Positions 10,020-22,028 of a stretch of DNA of 64,000 nucleotides are shown one piece after another. Position 1 is the first letter of the stretch. The number at the start of each line of letters is the position of its first letter. The DNA lies in NCBI GenBank assembly GCA_009617715.1, contig VTFK01000008.1, positions 620,001-684,000 of the forward strand, given 5' to 3'. This DNA comes from Plectrocnemia conspersa. Its lineage: Eukaryota; Arthropoda; Insecta; Trichoptera; Polycentropodidae. The position numbers and the translations under genes are program-made. A model generated the notes under the pieces. That model was not told the origin of the DNA. It made no database searches and saw nothing but the letters and a program-made list of their open reading frames with translations.

Positions 10020-12880
10020 AAATATCTATGTTTTATATTCTGTTCATGTTTATGTTGTATTTTATATGTATGTATTGCTTATATTTGCTTAGTATAAAAA
10101 CACACTTAAATAAATTAAGAAATTATTTTTTATTTAAAAAAATTATCGCCCCAAGTTCTGTTCATTTAAATGCAATTGGGCCAAGATCTATTGTTTTGTA
10201 GAACGGTTTTAATAGGTCTATTTCCACCTGAAGTATCAAGGATGAAGAGACCACCCCCAAATACATCTGTGCCTACGCATCCACAATCCACTAACAAGAT
10301 TTATTTGTCATCGAAACTAAATTTAGTTTTGTCTATTAACGGCACGGTTTTAAAATTGTCAATCGAAATTTCAATTAAGCAGTCAATGTTACAGAATAGC
10401 AAGTAGCTTGCAATAAGCCTGTATTGAAAAAGAAGCTATATAAACAAAGCTCATTTTAATATATTCCCCACGATGAATAGATATGAACTTTGCCAATCAA
10501 CTAGAAGTATTATAAAGTTTGATTGAACCTTTCTTATGCCTTTGTTAAAAGCCGGGGCTTAACGATGCAAATGTATATAAATATATTCGATATCTATCAC
10601 AAAATATTATTTTGTACATATTCTTGAATATAACTAAAGTAAAATAAATGCACTTTAAATATTAACATAGAATACCAGAAAGTAGTAGACGCCGATTTTA
10701 GATTATTTCACGAAATATGTTTATAGTATATTTTAGATTGATTATGGCAGTGTTTTTACATAAATTTCTTGTTAATGCTCTTCTGTTAAATATTGGTCTT
10801 AAGGTCACAATAGCGGCTAGTCTATTTGCCCCGAGTGGCATAATATGCTTGGTAAATACATGCTCGAATTCGAGATGTACATGTATACACACAATTTATT
10901 ATTTACTTTTAGTTATATTAGACGTGTTTCAATTATCTTTTGTGTTTTTTTGGTTGAGTGCATTTCACCATAACCATTTTACTACCGAGAGGTTTCTTTA
11001 AATAATGATAAGAATTATTTTAAAACATATTTTTGTAAGCGATTGAGACGATAACTGATCGGAATGCAATTTTCTTATCTAGGATTTTTGCATTTACAGT
11101 TTGGGGGGTAATGCTTAAGCGAATAGCATTCATGAAATAATTTAGACAGGTAGTAAAAGCCGTTAAAAAAAATATGCTTTCTAATCGGTCTAGCCTATGT
11201 TTTTTTTATTCTTTACACCCTTGACGCACAACTAAAACTTTGCAGCAAAATTAATATGTTATTACCGATTTATAAATTTCGAAACACACTTGCCAATATT
11301 TTAGCCTTGTAAGTGTTATCGGCTATATTATATATCATTTTTAGCGGTGTATATCATATTTGCGTATTTTTTTTCCTAAAAGGAATTATTCGCTTATTTT
11401 TTTCAAGTTTTTAATCCCAGCCTCTTTTTTGTCATGACTTTCATTTTAATCTTAAGAATAATGATAAGAAAGCAGTATTTTACAATAAGTGTCGAAAGAT
11501 TAAAAAATATTTCTCAGGATTCAGGAATATTTTTTTTAAATTGATAAATCCATGACATATCCATATTTATGACTCACTGATAATAAAACAAATTTTTATA
11601 TGTTACAGATGTTCTTAAGATATCAGCTAAGAGACGATGGTATAGAAACTGTAAATCACATAAAATACTGTTGATCCTTATCTCAAAATTAACACAAATA
11701 TTGTAGAGAAAAATGTATAAGACACCAAAGCACATAACAAAAATTTACCGAATTTAGCCACGATGAATCTGATTGTTTCTTTTCTTCTGAAAAAAGTTTC
11801 ATATGTACTTGGTTTTATTTTAAAACCGTACCATTTCCAATCAATGATTCACACACAAACGCTTCGATCGACACGTTCTTTATTCTTATCTGCGACTATT
11901 CTCGTACCGTGTCACCTGAGCGGGAAACGAGATTCATTCATATGTTTACAGTTCATATGCCGGCAATGTTATGATTTCATTCATCGCAATTATTTCCTGT
12001 TTGCTAATGAACCAAGAATGTTAATATTGGCATCGATACCCATTAATCAATGACTGTTTATGCTAATTGCCCGTCATATTTGGCATAAGATCATAAGTTT
12101 CATTATATATAACTTAATGAACATACCTTGCGATTTTGAATACAAACTTGGTCAGTTTGTATGTAGGGATCTATTTTAGTGATATTGTGGGGGATTTGAT
12201 TGGGAATGATGCTTTTTTAAGATTTAAAGTGTCACCTAGAAACAATCATCACCGTCCTACGATCTAAATACCTCATTCGTGACTAGCATATAGGTTTGTT
12301 TTATAATTGGAACGAATTAATTAGCAGGTGAGGGACGTCACTTTGAATTGGACCTTTTAACAAAGAGGATCTCAGGGGTTATTTTGTGTAAGTCAGTTCT
12401 TTAGATGCATTGTTTTACTCTTAATATTTTTGTATTGCCATTTGCCCCTATATTGTCTTATTACTGTTTGAGTATTTTTATTAAAAATCACATGTTTTCA
12501 TAAATAAAATCATTAATAATAAAAATAAAAATTGAGTACTTAAATAATAGTTTAATAAAAAATATTTTTATTTTTAAACATAGATCCATCTTTATAACAC
12601 ATACTATTGTATTATATATTATATTATCATTTGAGGTATTACATTTTTAATCTTGATATTTAGGAATGTTAGCTTAATTCCTAATATCTAATTAGTATCA
12701 GTCTTCTGATAAGTGTTTGACAGTAGAGATATTTTAGCGATGAACCTATTTTTTTAGATCGATTATATTATAACATTGACTACTGATTACCATATATTAC
12801 ATACACAGTATAAATTTCATTTATTTAAAGCTATATATTGGGCTTGATGTTATATAATTATTTTTTTTTATATAAGAAAA
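10020..12880. other. AT-rich intergenic, no gene
   Basis: Frames at 10170-10406, 10717-11001 and 11763-12053 on plus have no recognisable domain, partner exon or homology to elements elsewhere in the window. I do not call them genes. Confidence 0.4.
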
Positions 12881-13083
12881 TAAATTACAAAAAAATTGTA
12901 TAATTTTTGTCAATATTAATAATATTTTTTTAATAAAAAAAGTATAAAATTTAATTTGTTTATTGATACCATACAAAGTTTTTTTTATCATAAAAGATTG
13001 TATTATTTTAATGTTTAAGTAATATATTTTTAAAATTGAATTTAATCGTCAATAAATAAACTAAAATATTTTTTCTATAACTA

Positions 13084-14560
13084 TCGAATTTACTTATTTG
13101 TAATTAATGATTAATTTTATATTTTTTTAAAGTTGATGTTTTATTATTATAAGCTTAAAAAGATACGTCGTAATATTATGTAATTCGTATATTTTTTTAA
13201 ATAATAAAACTCTTTTACAAAATGAAATATACACCCGATGCATATTTATTATCTTAAATATTTTAATTAGAGCTTTTACTTGTAATATTTACCCAAATTT
13301 TGATATTAAAAGTCATGAATCTTCAATTGTGTTCAATAATACTTGTAAAAATAACATTTATATAATAATATTTTTATTAAATAGAAAAGTACAAAATCAT
13401 AACAAACAAATTATATGTTTTATAATATTTTTTTATTAGAAATACTAAAAATTGTTTATTATATTTTTACAATCGTAATAATACTAAAAGTCTTCTGCTT
13501 GAGGTCGTTTATTGCTGGCATGTGAAATTTCCATATAAAAAAATTATATTAATATAATATTTTTTGTGCTGTAAAATATTTTTATCACAAAATCTATTCG
13601 TTAAAAAAATCGTTAAAAAATATACAATAAAACTATTTTTTTGTCTATCGAATTTATTTACTTTTAATTTATTATCTAAAGTAATAATTTTATTATTATG
13701 TGCTAAAATAGTAACTTCGTAATATTCTATAATTCGTAATTTGTTTTAATAATAAAAATATTTTACAATAAAAAATATTTTAATTGAAGGTTTTATTTAT
13801 AAATTTTTTTAATAAATACAATACAAAACAATATTTTTTATGGGAATCAAATTTATTTACTTTTAATTTATGACTATTTTTATAAAGTAAGTCTATTGTG
13901 TGCTAAAATAGTAACATCGTAATATTCTATAATTCATAAAAAAAATATTAAAAAAATCCAAATATTTTAATTAATGCTTTTATTTATAATATTTTTTGTA
14001 ATATTTCCACAAATTAATAATAACAGTTGGAAATTTTCAATTATAATAATATAAGTAAAAAAGCACATTTATTTAATAATATTTTTTTATATTGAAAAAG
14101 TAAAAAATCGTGCAATATATTGATTGTAATAATTTTAATAATATTTTTGTATTATGTAATAATCATTAAAAAAAAACATAAATTATATTTTACAATTTTA
14201 ATAATGCTAAAAGTCGTCTGTTTTAGTTTGTTTATTGCTAGCAATATTATTGTAAATATTAAAAAATGTTTTTTGTGCTGTATCATATTTTTGGCATTAA
14301 ATATAATACACAACAATAAAATTTTCTATGACCATCAAATTTATTTTCTTCAATTAATGATGGTTTTTATAAATTATTTCTTACTATAAGTTTTTATTAT
14401 TATGTCCTAAAATAGTAACTTAAAAAATATAATTAAATATGCATGTATACACTTATCCTTAATATTTTGATCAAAGCTTTTACTTATATTTTATAAATAT
14501 TTTATTTTATATTTCTGCTAGTCTTGAAATCTCTTAAGTAAAAGTCATGAATGTAAATAA
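13084..14560. repeat. Degenerate AT-rich repeated modules
   Basis: A module reading roughly TTTATTTACTTTTAATTTAT, then TGCTAAAATAGTAAC, then CGTAATATTCTATAATTC recurs near 13084, 13647, 13846 and 14332 with heavy divergence. A second module (AAAGTC[TG]TCTG...GTTTATTGCT[GA]GCA) recurs at about 13485 and 14209. A third (AATATTTTAATTA.AGCTTTTACTT...AAAGTCATGAAT) recurs at about 13255 and 14465. Order is partly kept, so these are decayed duplications of one larger unit downstream of the PDZ-B gene. Confidence 0.55.
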
Positions 14561-14816
14561 GCACATTTCTTTATTAAATATATAGATAGTCATAAATATA
14601 TTTATAGGTTATGTTTAAAATAAAAAACATTACATAATATAACATAATTTATTAAAAATAATTTTGTAGTACTTAAAATAAAAAATAATATATCATATTT
14701 TCCATTGTATTATACTGAAATATATTCTTCTTCGCTGAAATCAACATATAACACATAACTTTTCATAGAGCACGAATTTTATTTAATATAATAAGTAAGT
14801 AGGTATATAAAATTAT

Positions 14817-15840
14817 TCATGCCATGCCAGCTTTTGGTTCTAGGGCAATTGTTTCAATTTTATTTGTTACTGTTGGAAGAGGGAACTTATCTCTGAAATT
14901 GTTTATATATATATATATACATATTTAACAAGCTATATACAATGGCTCATATTTACATTTGGATAAAAATAAATCACTTTTATAGATTTTTTTTTTTATA
15001 ATTGAATTAATTGTTTTTACCTGTGTTTATTCTCATAAGTGCTGGGTACCAAGAAGCAATTTGATTCTTTATAAATGTAAGTCTTCCTCGTTGTCCATGG
15101 CCACATAAGACTCCAATTTGAATTCTATGTTATATAATTTTAGTATAATAGATTACAGATAGTTAATATAAATATATAATATAAAATACAGTACCGTTTT
15201 ACAAACGATTATCCTCTTTTTCCGCCTTTCTTCCTCTCTTTTTCGTTCCTCTTCCTCTGAGTCATACTCTACCTGAAATTAATTTATTATTAATATTAAT
15301 TATATATTATGCATCATTATTAAAACTCACTTCTTCGTCTTCATAACAACCATAAGTTGTGCCAACATCATCCGGTCTAAGGAATAAATTAAATTATGTA
15401 TCTAAATTATAAAACATACTTTATTCAAGTTCAACTACGTAACTTACGCGCTTACTGCTAATTGTATGTAAATACCAGATTCCAAAATCATTTCATGAGC
15501 TTCCTGAAGAGTCAACGTTTCGGTTCCAATGCCATTGATCTTGGTAAGCTTATCGCCTTTTTTTATACCAGCTTTGGAAGCTCTACTGTTTCTTCTTACC
15601 TATGATATAATCAATAAGTTTATATTTTAAGGATTAATTTATTATAATTAAATAAATTACCTTTGTAACTCTAAGTGGAGTTCCATATTTAGAACCACCG
15701 GCAAGATCAAAACCCCAAATTGTATCGTCAAAGTTAACCCTTTCGTGCACACCTTCGTTAGCAGATTCCCATACAGCCTTTTCAAACTTACCAGCGGGTA
15801 ATAGTTTAGGATCGATAAAGGGTTTTTCCGTCTTGTCCAT
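14817..15840 (-). CDS. PDZ-domain protein, tandem paralog B (Zasp/PDLIM-like PDZ)
   Basis: Six coding exons: 15840-15661, 15599-15448, 15376-15331, 15272-15195, 15124-15021, 14892-14817 (180+152+46+78+104+76 nt), giving 211 residues. Exon lengths and phases match paralog A except for one extra codon in exon 4 and a shorter last exon. The start MDKTEKPFIDPKLLP is followed by NEGVHERVNFDDTIWGFD; the PDZ has WGFDLAGGSKYGTPLRV and AGIKKGDKLTKINGIG. Then come YGCYEDEE, a charged EEEERKREEERRKKR stretch, NSNWSLMWPW and YKESNCFLVPS. The acidic C-terminus of paralog A is missing; this one ends EPKAGMA. It is intact and presumably functional. Function is not known from sequence beyond PDZ-type binding to protein C-termini. 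Confidence 0.85.
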
Positions 15841-16317
15841 TTTGATTCACTAGAAAAATTAATGCGACTTTAATGAATCGATGGTTGAGCAACTGTTGAT
15901 ACGTTTAGCGTTGTCATTCTCGAGTGCTTTGGCCATTACAATGGAATACTTGGGATGTTGGAGAGTGTTTCTGAAAGGCCACGAATTGTAGTGCGTGGTG
16001 CAACTCATTGGTGAAATTAGACATTTAAATGTGGTACTAGGTCAATGGAGGGGTTAAGTATAAATAGATATATCATATAATTAACCTTAAAAGTAAAAAT
16101 AGATTTAATAACAATTTGAGGAAAAACATATATGTATTTTATATTATAATAAATCAATAAAAATAATGTTTAATAATGTCTTTTATTATTCTTATAAATG
16201 TTATCTACTAGTTTTATTAATTAATATATGTATTGTTTTTTATGCATATATTATATAGTTTTATATATATATTTATAATATTCTATAATATAAAAATGAA
16301 AGAGTCAATGACTTACC
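15841..16317 (-). other. Probable 5'UTR intron of PDZ paralog B
   Basis: On the minus strand an acceptor (TTTTTCTAG) ends at 15850, eight bases before the bases AAA-ATG of the PDZ-B start context. A strong donor TTGG|GTAAGT lies at 16317/16316. A noncoding first exon at about 16317-16375 would then connect the conserved upstream block to the coding exon, placing the promoter about 0.5 kb from the ATG. Confidence 0.4.
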
Positions 16318-16374
16318 CAAAAATGTTAACAAAAGTTAATATGTCTTTGTCTTATTGCTATTGACAGGGATAGA

Positions 16375-16456
16375 AACTTCACTCGCCAATTACAGCCAAA
16401 ATATGACTGCTAAATCAATATCGATTGCTGATAAAAGCCGATGTTGATTGGCGTGC
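16375..16456 (-). promoter_or_regulatory. Upstream block shared with paralog A (copy B)
   Basis: On the plus strand it reads AACTTCACTCGCCA, then CCAAAATATGACTGCTAAATC, shortened here to its halves CCAAAATATG and CTAAATC, and ends GATTGGCGTGC. It aligns with 8006-8081 with small indels. Retention in both copies, against unrelated flanks, points to a promoter or first noncoding exon. Confidence 0.5.
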
Positions 16457-16720
16457 TTAATAAGATCATAAAGGGGCCGTATTGGATATGTTTGGCAAAA
16501 CAATTAAAGTAATATTAAAATACATATATACAATAAATACAATTTTCATGGTTCTAACGCATGTAAGTTATTTTGCTTTAGATGTAAATTATTTTTTAGA
16601 TGTTCACGGTGTAAGATGATACCTGAATGTTAATCAACTTTTCTTTTAAAATTATATTGAATTTTTCAATCCAGTATTAACTTAAGCACTCTAACCCCAC
16701 AGAATATTTAAAAAACACAA

Positions 16721-16780
16721 GGGTCCATATAGGATTCGAACCTAGGTCTTTCAACCGTGCTGCATATACTGTCTATAAAC
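16721..16780 (-). repeat. tRNA-derived relic (B-box only)
   Basis: The minus strand reads AGACCTAGGTTCGAATCC then TATATGGACCC. GGTTCGAATCC is a perfect RNA polymerase III B-box, with a four-pair T-stem (TAGG/CCTA). No matching acceptor stem or convincing A-box lies upstream, so this is a tRNA pseudogene or a tRNA-derived SINE head, not a tRNA gene. Confidence 0.35.
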
Positions 16781-16799
16781 GTTTGCAGAAATTACGTAA

Positions 16800-19700
16800 G
16801 CACTTGACCTTGATTCTGGATGTGATTAAACCTATGGGTTTAAAATAATTAAAATAATTTACAAATTATGAAAAATAATGTATGAATTATTGTTACATGC
16901 TGTAATACTTTATGTTAACGCCTGTTATGTTACAGTTGTAGATTCACAGCAATAATAATACTTTACTTTAAAATTAGACCCAATACTGACCTTTTATATG
17001 CAATCTTAAATCAAACAGGGGTGAGGCCATGTGGCTAAGTGCCAATAGATTTTTTTTTACAATTTTTATATTTTTTTATGATTAAAGTTATATAAAAATA
17101 TATATTAATCTAATGATTTTATATACCATTATTTAACATTACATATTTTAATATTAAATAAATAAAAATAATTTAATTTATTTATATAATCAATATACTT
17201 TGTTCAAGCATGAGTGTGTAGAATAAAATTAACTGTGATATTTTTTTACAAATTCCATTATTAAGATTCTGCTTGACTGCCAATTATCAAAACTATTGAC
17301 AGTTAACACGTTTATCACATTCAATTGCCCATTACCAAATTAAATTATTTTCGTATGGTGACCTAGTATGGATATATAAAATAAAACATTCTTAGCCTTC
17401 AAATAATTTATTAATTATATATTTTCAACTGTAACATTATACAAAATGAAAAAGAGCGTTATATTAACATGTCAATCTATACATTGATTTAAAAAAAAAA
17501 ACAGATTTTTGTGTACATTGATATCGAAAAATTAAGCTTTTAAACTTGGGTTATAAAAATATTACATTTTATTCAAGGATCACCCGATTATAGTACTACT
17601 GAAAGTGTAAAAAATATACGATACTGAGATTACTCTTATGATATGGAGTGGTTTATTTGCGTAAAGTTTCACTTTTTTTGAACAAATTTGTGATATGCAA
17701 CATTCAAATAATTTAATATGAAATCCTTACCCAACCTATAAAGGTTAATACAATCTTGGTCCATTATTGGATACTTAGTCTTAGCGTGCAAATCCTTCTT
17801 CATATTAAATATTTGACACACATGATTCCCGCAAATACGTATGAAATCATTACTTTTATAACATATGACATTACTTATTTGTATTTTTTTTATATAAAGG
17901 GTATCATCAATTATTAAATTTAACCTGAACTTTAATGTAAACATTGATGCAGCTTTATTTGTCCGATACAATTATACTATTCTATTTTTAATAATAATAA
18001 ATAAGAATTAATTTAATAAATGCATTGGTCTTACCGAATAAATACATTATTTTAGTATAAAAATGTTTAAACAATACACTTATACTGTTTTATCTTAGCT
18101 AATTATCGTACAAAAGAGACTTTAGTCGCCTTATAAATACATAATACCCGCTTTTATAATATATTATATATAAAAAAAGTTATAAACCAGTTAGTATTGT
18201 ATAAACTTTTTCATTGTGTTTGCTAAAATATTTATAGAGACGATATGTAGAAATGTGTTCTACACAGTTTAAATTTGACATGCTCCTTTTTATTATATAT
18301 TGGAATATGTATAGTATTAGATTAGGGATTATTTCAGTTTTATTATTCAATATTTGCATAGTATAATTTTTTATTTTAATTAGAATCGACCCAATCTTAA
18401 CCGTGATTGCGTCGATTGAAACAATTTCATTATAAACATTATAATACAAATTTAACAAGAAACAATATCTTAACACAAAGCAATAACAAAATATACAAAT
18501 ATACAGATAATGATTAACAATATTGAACATCAATGAAAATATAACTAAAAAGCGACGTTTTAATTTAAAGATTAAACTGAAAATCTATTACGTTTAAGTA
18601 CTTTTTCATTGTATAAAAACTAATCAGTCTTTTACTACTTAGAGGCAAATGCCCCTTATTGTTTCATCATTATTTAAATGGTAAAAATTGTATATTTCAC
18701 TTATAAATTCACATTACATTTTGGTGCAAAAATTCGTTAAAACGTAATATTGCTACATCAACGAAAGGACATTCTCATAAGTTGCTAAAACAATTTAAAA
18801 TCATGTGTATACAAATGGAATACTTTTAAAATCACGTTCGTTTCATGAAAAAGTAGATAGTTCCACAATAGTAAAATTTGGGTTTTAGAAGGTAAAAAAT
18901 CTATCGTACAAAATTATCAACCCTTTTTCATTATATATTCTACTTTTTAATGAATGAATACATTGTACAATAGTTGCAAAATTTGAGCTTAATACTTGAT
19001 ACATTGAAGGGTTTTTAAAATATTTTTTTCTAATTGGTAAAATTAAGACACATTGTAAAATTCATAAAATGTCGTTTCATTTTTTTTAGAAAAATTACTT
19101 AGTCATTATAATGTACATATATATTTTTACTACGTGTATACCTTAATATTGTCTTCATATTACATATCATATTATAAATATTATTATGTAAAAACATCCA
19201 AAAGCGATATGATGTTCCGATGATGATATAATGGATATGATAGCATGTTTATGTATGTATATTACATATTAAAAAATATAAAGAATATCTTGAAGATGTG
19301 TATGTATTTAGGATGGCTTTTAAAACATAAGAAGAAGATCACAAAATCAACATTGAAGCAAAATATTATTTTGGAAATTAATATTTTTAGTTCTCTGATA
19401 ACATTGTAGAATAATTTTTTTCAGTACAACAGATAAAACGCAATTTGTATGTAACTTTATATACATACATTGATTTAAAATATATGTATATCGTTTTAGT
19501 TTATTCCAAGCCCTAGAGATATTATGATATTATGAGCTGAAATCCTATCAAAAGTAGTGAAAAAGTAAATACGGACTGTAGTTTTAGATTGAAATCATCA
19601 GTTATATTTTTGCGAAATTTATAAGCTAGATCAATGCTCCTTTTGGTTCGGATGTATTAAAATTGAAATTTTTACACTTAAAGATTTTCTTATTGCTTAT

Positions 19701-19880
19701 CAATGAAAAGGTCATGGATAAAATCTTCTACACACCCTAAAACGTTTTAGTTTCTATCATATCTGAGATATCAACTTAGTACTAGAGATGTATATAAAGT
19801 TATAGGAATTCTGATCATAATGATTGGAACAAATTCGCATGTGATATCGGTCATTTAGATGTTTGGTAGATATACTTATG
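16800..19880. other. AT-rich intergenic, two unassigned frames
   Basis: Minus-strand frames at 17669-17971 (100 aa) and 18180-18533 (117 aa) are the only longer ones. They are rich in N, I, K and Y, have no recognisable domain, and show no partner exons. I treat them as chance frames. Nothing else stands out. Confidence 0.35.
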
Positions 19881-19889
19881 TAAAGCTGT

Positions 19890-20460
19890 AATAACTTGCT
19901 TCTTATGGAAGAAACAGATCAATACATTCAGTTTTTGAAGGCTGTATTGTAAAAGTATTCTTTACTATTGGATCTATCGACTTAAGAACGCTGAAATGAG
20001 CCATAAAGATGATGAGCGCAGCAGTCAACAAATAAAATATAGCTGCTGAGAGAAACTAGTGACGAGATTTTATCCAGGATACTTCTAATGACTGACATCA
20101 GTTCTAGAAAACGCGATTCTGGATTATCGCTCGGGAATAAATAAAGTTATGCTCTTTGGGTGTCGATGTTGATGGGACAAGATCACTATGCAGATAGCAT
20201 ATGGTAATAATTTTTGGAAACGATTAATCACGACTGACGAAACCTGGCTACGTTATTTCAATCCCGAAAGAAAAATTCATTCACCGAATGACAGCGATCA
20301 TAAGAAGGCCTTCTTGCCATGCCTTCCACTGGAAAGGTATCATGAATTTTGTGGATGTGGATTATATTACAAAAGGGTCAACACCAAATATTTTTCTGAT
20401 CTGTTTAGTGGACCACTACAGCAAACTTTACAAAGCAAGATGCGACTAGAAATACTGTAA
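19890..20460 (+). pseudogene. mariner-type transposase relic
   Basis: The open stretch 20188-20460 contains FWKRLITTDETWLRYF and NPERKIHS, matching the mariner signature (TxDETW followed by 'hydPExKxxS') that carries the second catalytic aspartate. Upstream, 19890-20180 aligns in broken frames with the linker region (for example S-x-Q and 'MTDISSRKR'-like pieces) but holds several stops. The sequence after PERKIHS diverges and ends in a stop at 20460 well before the expected C-terminal catalytic residue. Terminal repeats were not found. It lies just downstream of the tincar-like gene. Confidence 0.6.
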
Positions 20461-21053
20461 ACTCAACCCTTACTGCAGGATAATAGTGCAGGACTGTATA
20501 TTAGTTTAACAAGTTAAGTTCTGGCAGATCTGCTATGGGAATTACAATACAGTGAAATAACTTCTGCAGCAATAACATTTTTTGTCTTAACAATGTGAGA
20601 AGAGTTATATGTGATTGAATAAACATTATTGTTTTAAAATGCTTGTTTCACATTGAGAAATAATGCATAGCCTTTGTAATTAGGAATATAATTCTTTAGA
20701 TTAGATGTTCATGTATTTTCTCAGTCTCACGAATGATTAAAAAAAGTTGAGTTGTACATAAATAAGCTTTAAATATGCCACCCTAAAAAAACATACACAA
20801 TTTGTGCAGTGCAAAATCTTCATCAGTTCAATACGAAAACCAAAATATAACAATTATATCTTTAGTTAATTTTTCATTAATCAACATATTGAAAAATTTA
20901 CAATAAATTATATACAGTTATGCTTACATCGTATGGTATGAACACTTATATTAAATACTGGAGATCAAATGTTACTTATGTAATAATCTATTTACAAGCT
21001 CGAAGAGTTTTTAAGGAACACATGTTGATGTCACCGTATAACAAAATATCGTT

Positions 21054-22028
21054 CTATGCTCGATTAACACTTATATACATATTATTATCTGAATCGCCAC
21101 TAGACGCCATGGAGAAGTTAGCCGAGTCTCGTTCAGAGCAGTGTAAATTCTGATTCTGTGGACCTCCAAAATTCGAAGGTCCTAATAGATGCACGGGGAA
21201 AGAGTGGTGCGACGGTGCAGCTCGGGGTCTTGCCGGCGGTCTTCGAATCGCAGGGATCGCTCCGACTATCCTTAATCCACCTTGATGATTTGGTAAAGTG
21301 CAATGTGGTCTTGCAAACGATTGACAACTTGAACCAGACACCATCGAAGGCAGCATGATACCTCTTGCTTCAATGTTCAATGGCATTGTTGAGCATTGAG
21401 GAGTCATAATCGTGTTATCCACAGGTTGAGTCGGATAATGCGGAAGCGTCGCCGAAGAAGCCACAATATTTCTTAATGACTCTCTACTGTTAGCAAAAGT
21501 AGTCATTTTCATATTAGTCGATCTTCCGAACGGTTCTTCGCTAATGACTGGTTGAGGGATGATTGATTTCGCAATCGGTTGAGCGTTCTTTCGTCTGATT
21601 ATTAAGGTACTATCACATCCGTTCTCGATGATTGCCGTTGTGTTATTTTCGATTGAATGTCCGTTCATATTTGGATGAAGCACTGTTGTGTATTGTACTC
21701 CAGCGAATCCATAAACAGAATTCGCTTCCATGGAAGTGAATGCTGCTATAGACGGTGGTAGGACTCCGCGTTGCAACGAAAAGCTCTTCATTTTGGCTTC
21801 TTCTTTAGGTATATGATCTAATACAAAATCATCAAGACTGTTGGCTCTAGGTCTTTGGGCTGGCATACTAGCGGCTGAATGCACGCCACTTGAAGAATCG
21901 CTTGTGCTTGATCCTGGTGGATCAGGTGGAGATGATCCGCTACTGCCGGATCCAGAACGTACAGTTTCTTCACCAGGAACGCCGGAATCGGCTCTTCTTA
22001 AGCATCTAGGTGTTAATCCGCTGATTGA
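21054..22028 (-). CDS. tinc: tincar-like exon 9 (terminal)
   Basis: Acceptor TTTTATAG at 22029, phase 0. 324 residues of Ser/Pro-rich, presumably disordered cytoplasmic tail: SGSGSSGSSPPDPPGSS near its start, a conserved-looking ANSLDDFVLDHIP, and the C-terminus DSDNNMYISVNRA. Stop at 21056-21054. Confidence 0.8.
   Translation of the reverse strand, partial: SISGLTPRCLRRADSGVPGEETVRSGSGSSGSSPPDPPGSSTSDSSSGVHSAASMPAQRPRANSLDDFVLDHIPKEEAKMKSFSLQRGVLPPSIAAFTSMEANSVYGFAGVQYTTVLHPNMNGHSIENNTTAIIENGCDSTLIIRRKNAQPIAKSIIPQPVISEEPFGRSTNMKMTTFANSRESLRNIVASSATLPHYPTQPVDNTIMTPQCSTMPLNIEARGIMLPSMVSGSSCQSFARPHCTLPNHQGGLRIVGAIPAIRRPPARPRAAPSHHSFPVHLLGPSNFGGPQNQNLHCSERDSANFSMASSGDSDNNMYISVNRA

Noticed and set aside
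17669..18533. Minus frames of 100 and 117 aa
   Set aside because: Composition follows the AT-rich DNA (N, I, K, Y), with no domain, no splice partners and no homologous copy in the window.
20920..21153. 77-aa plus frame across the 3' end of the tincar-like gene
   Set aside because: It is antisense to the terminal exon and its 3' flank, and has no domain.
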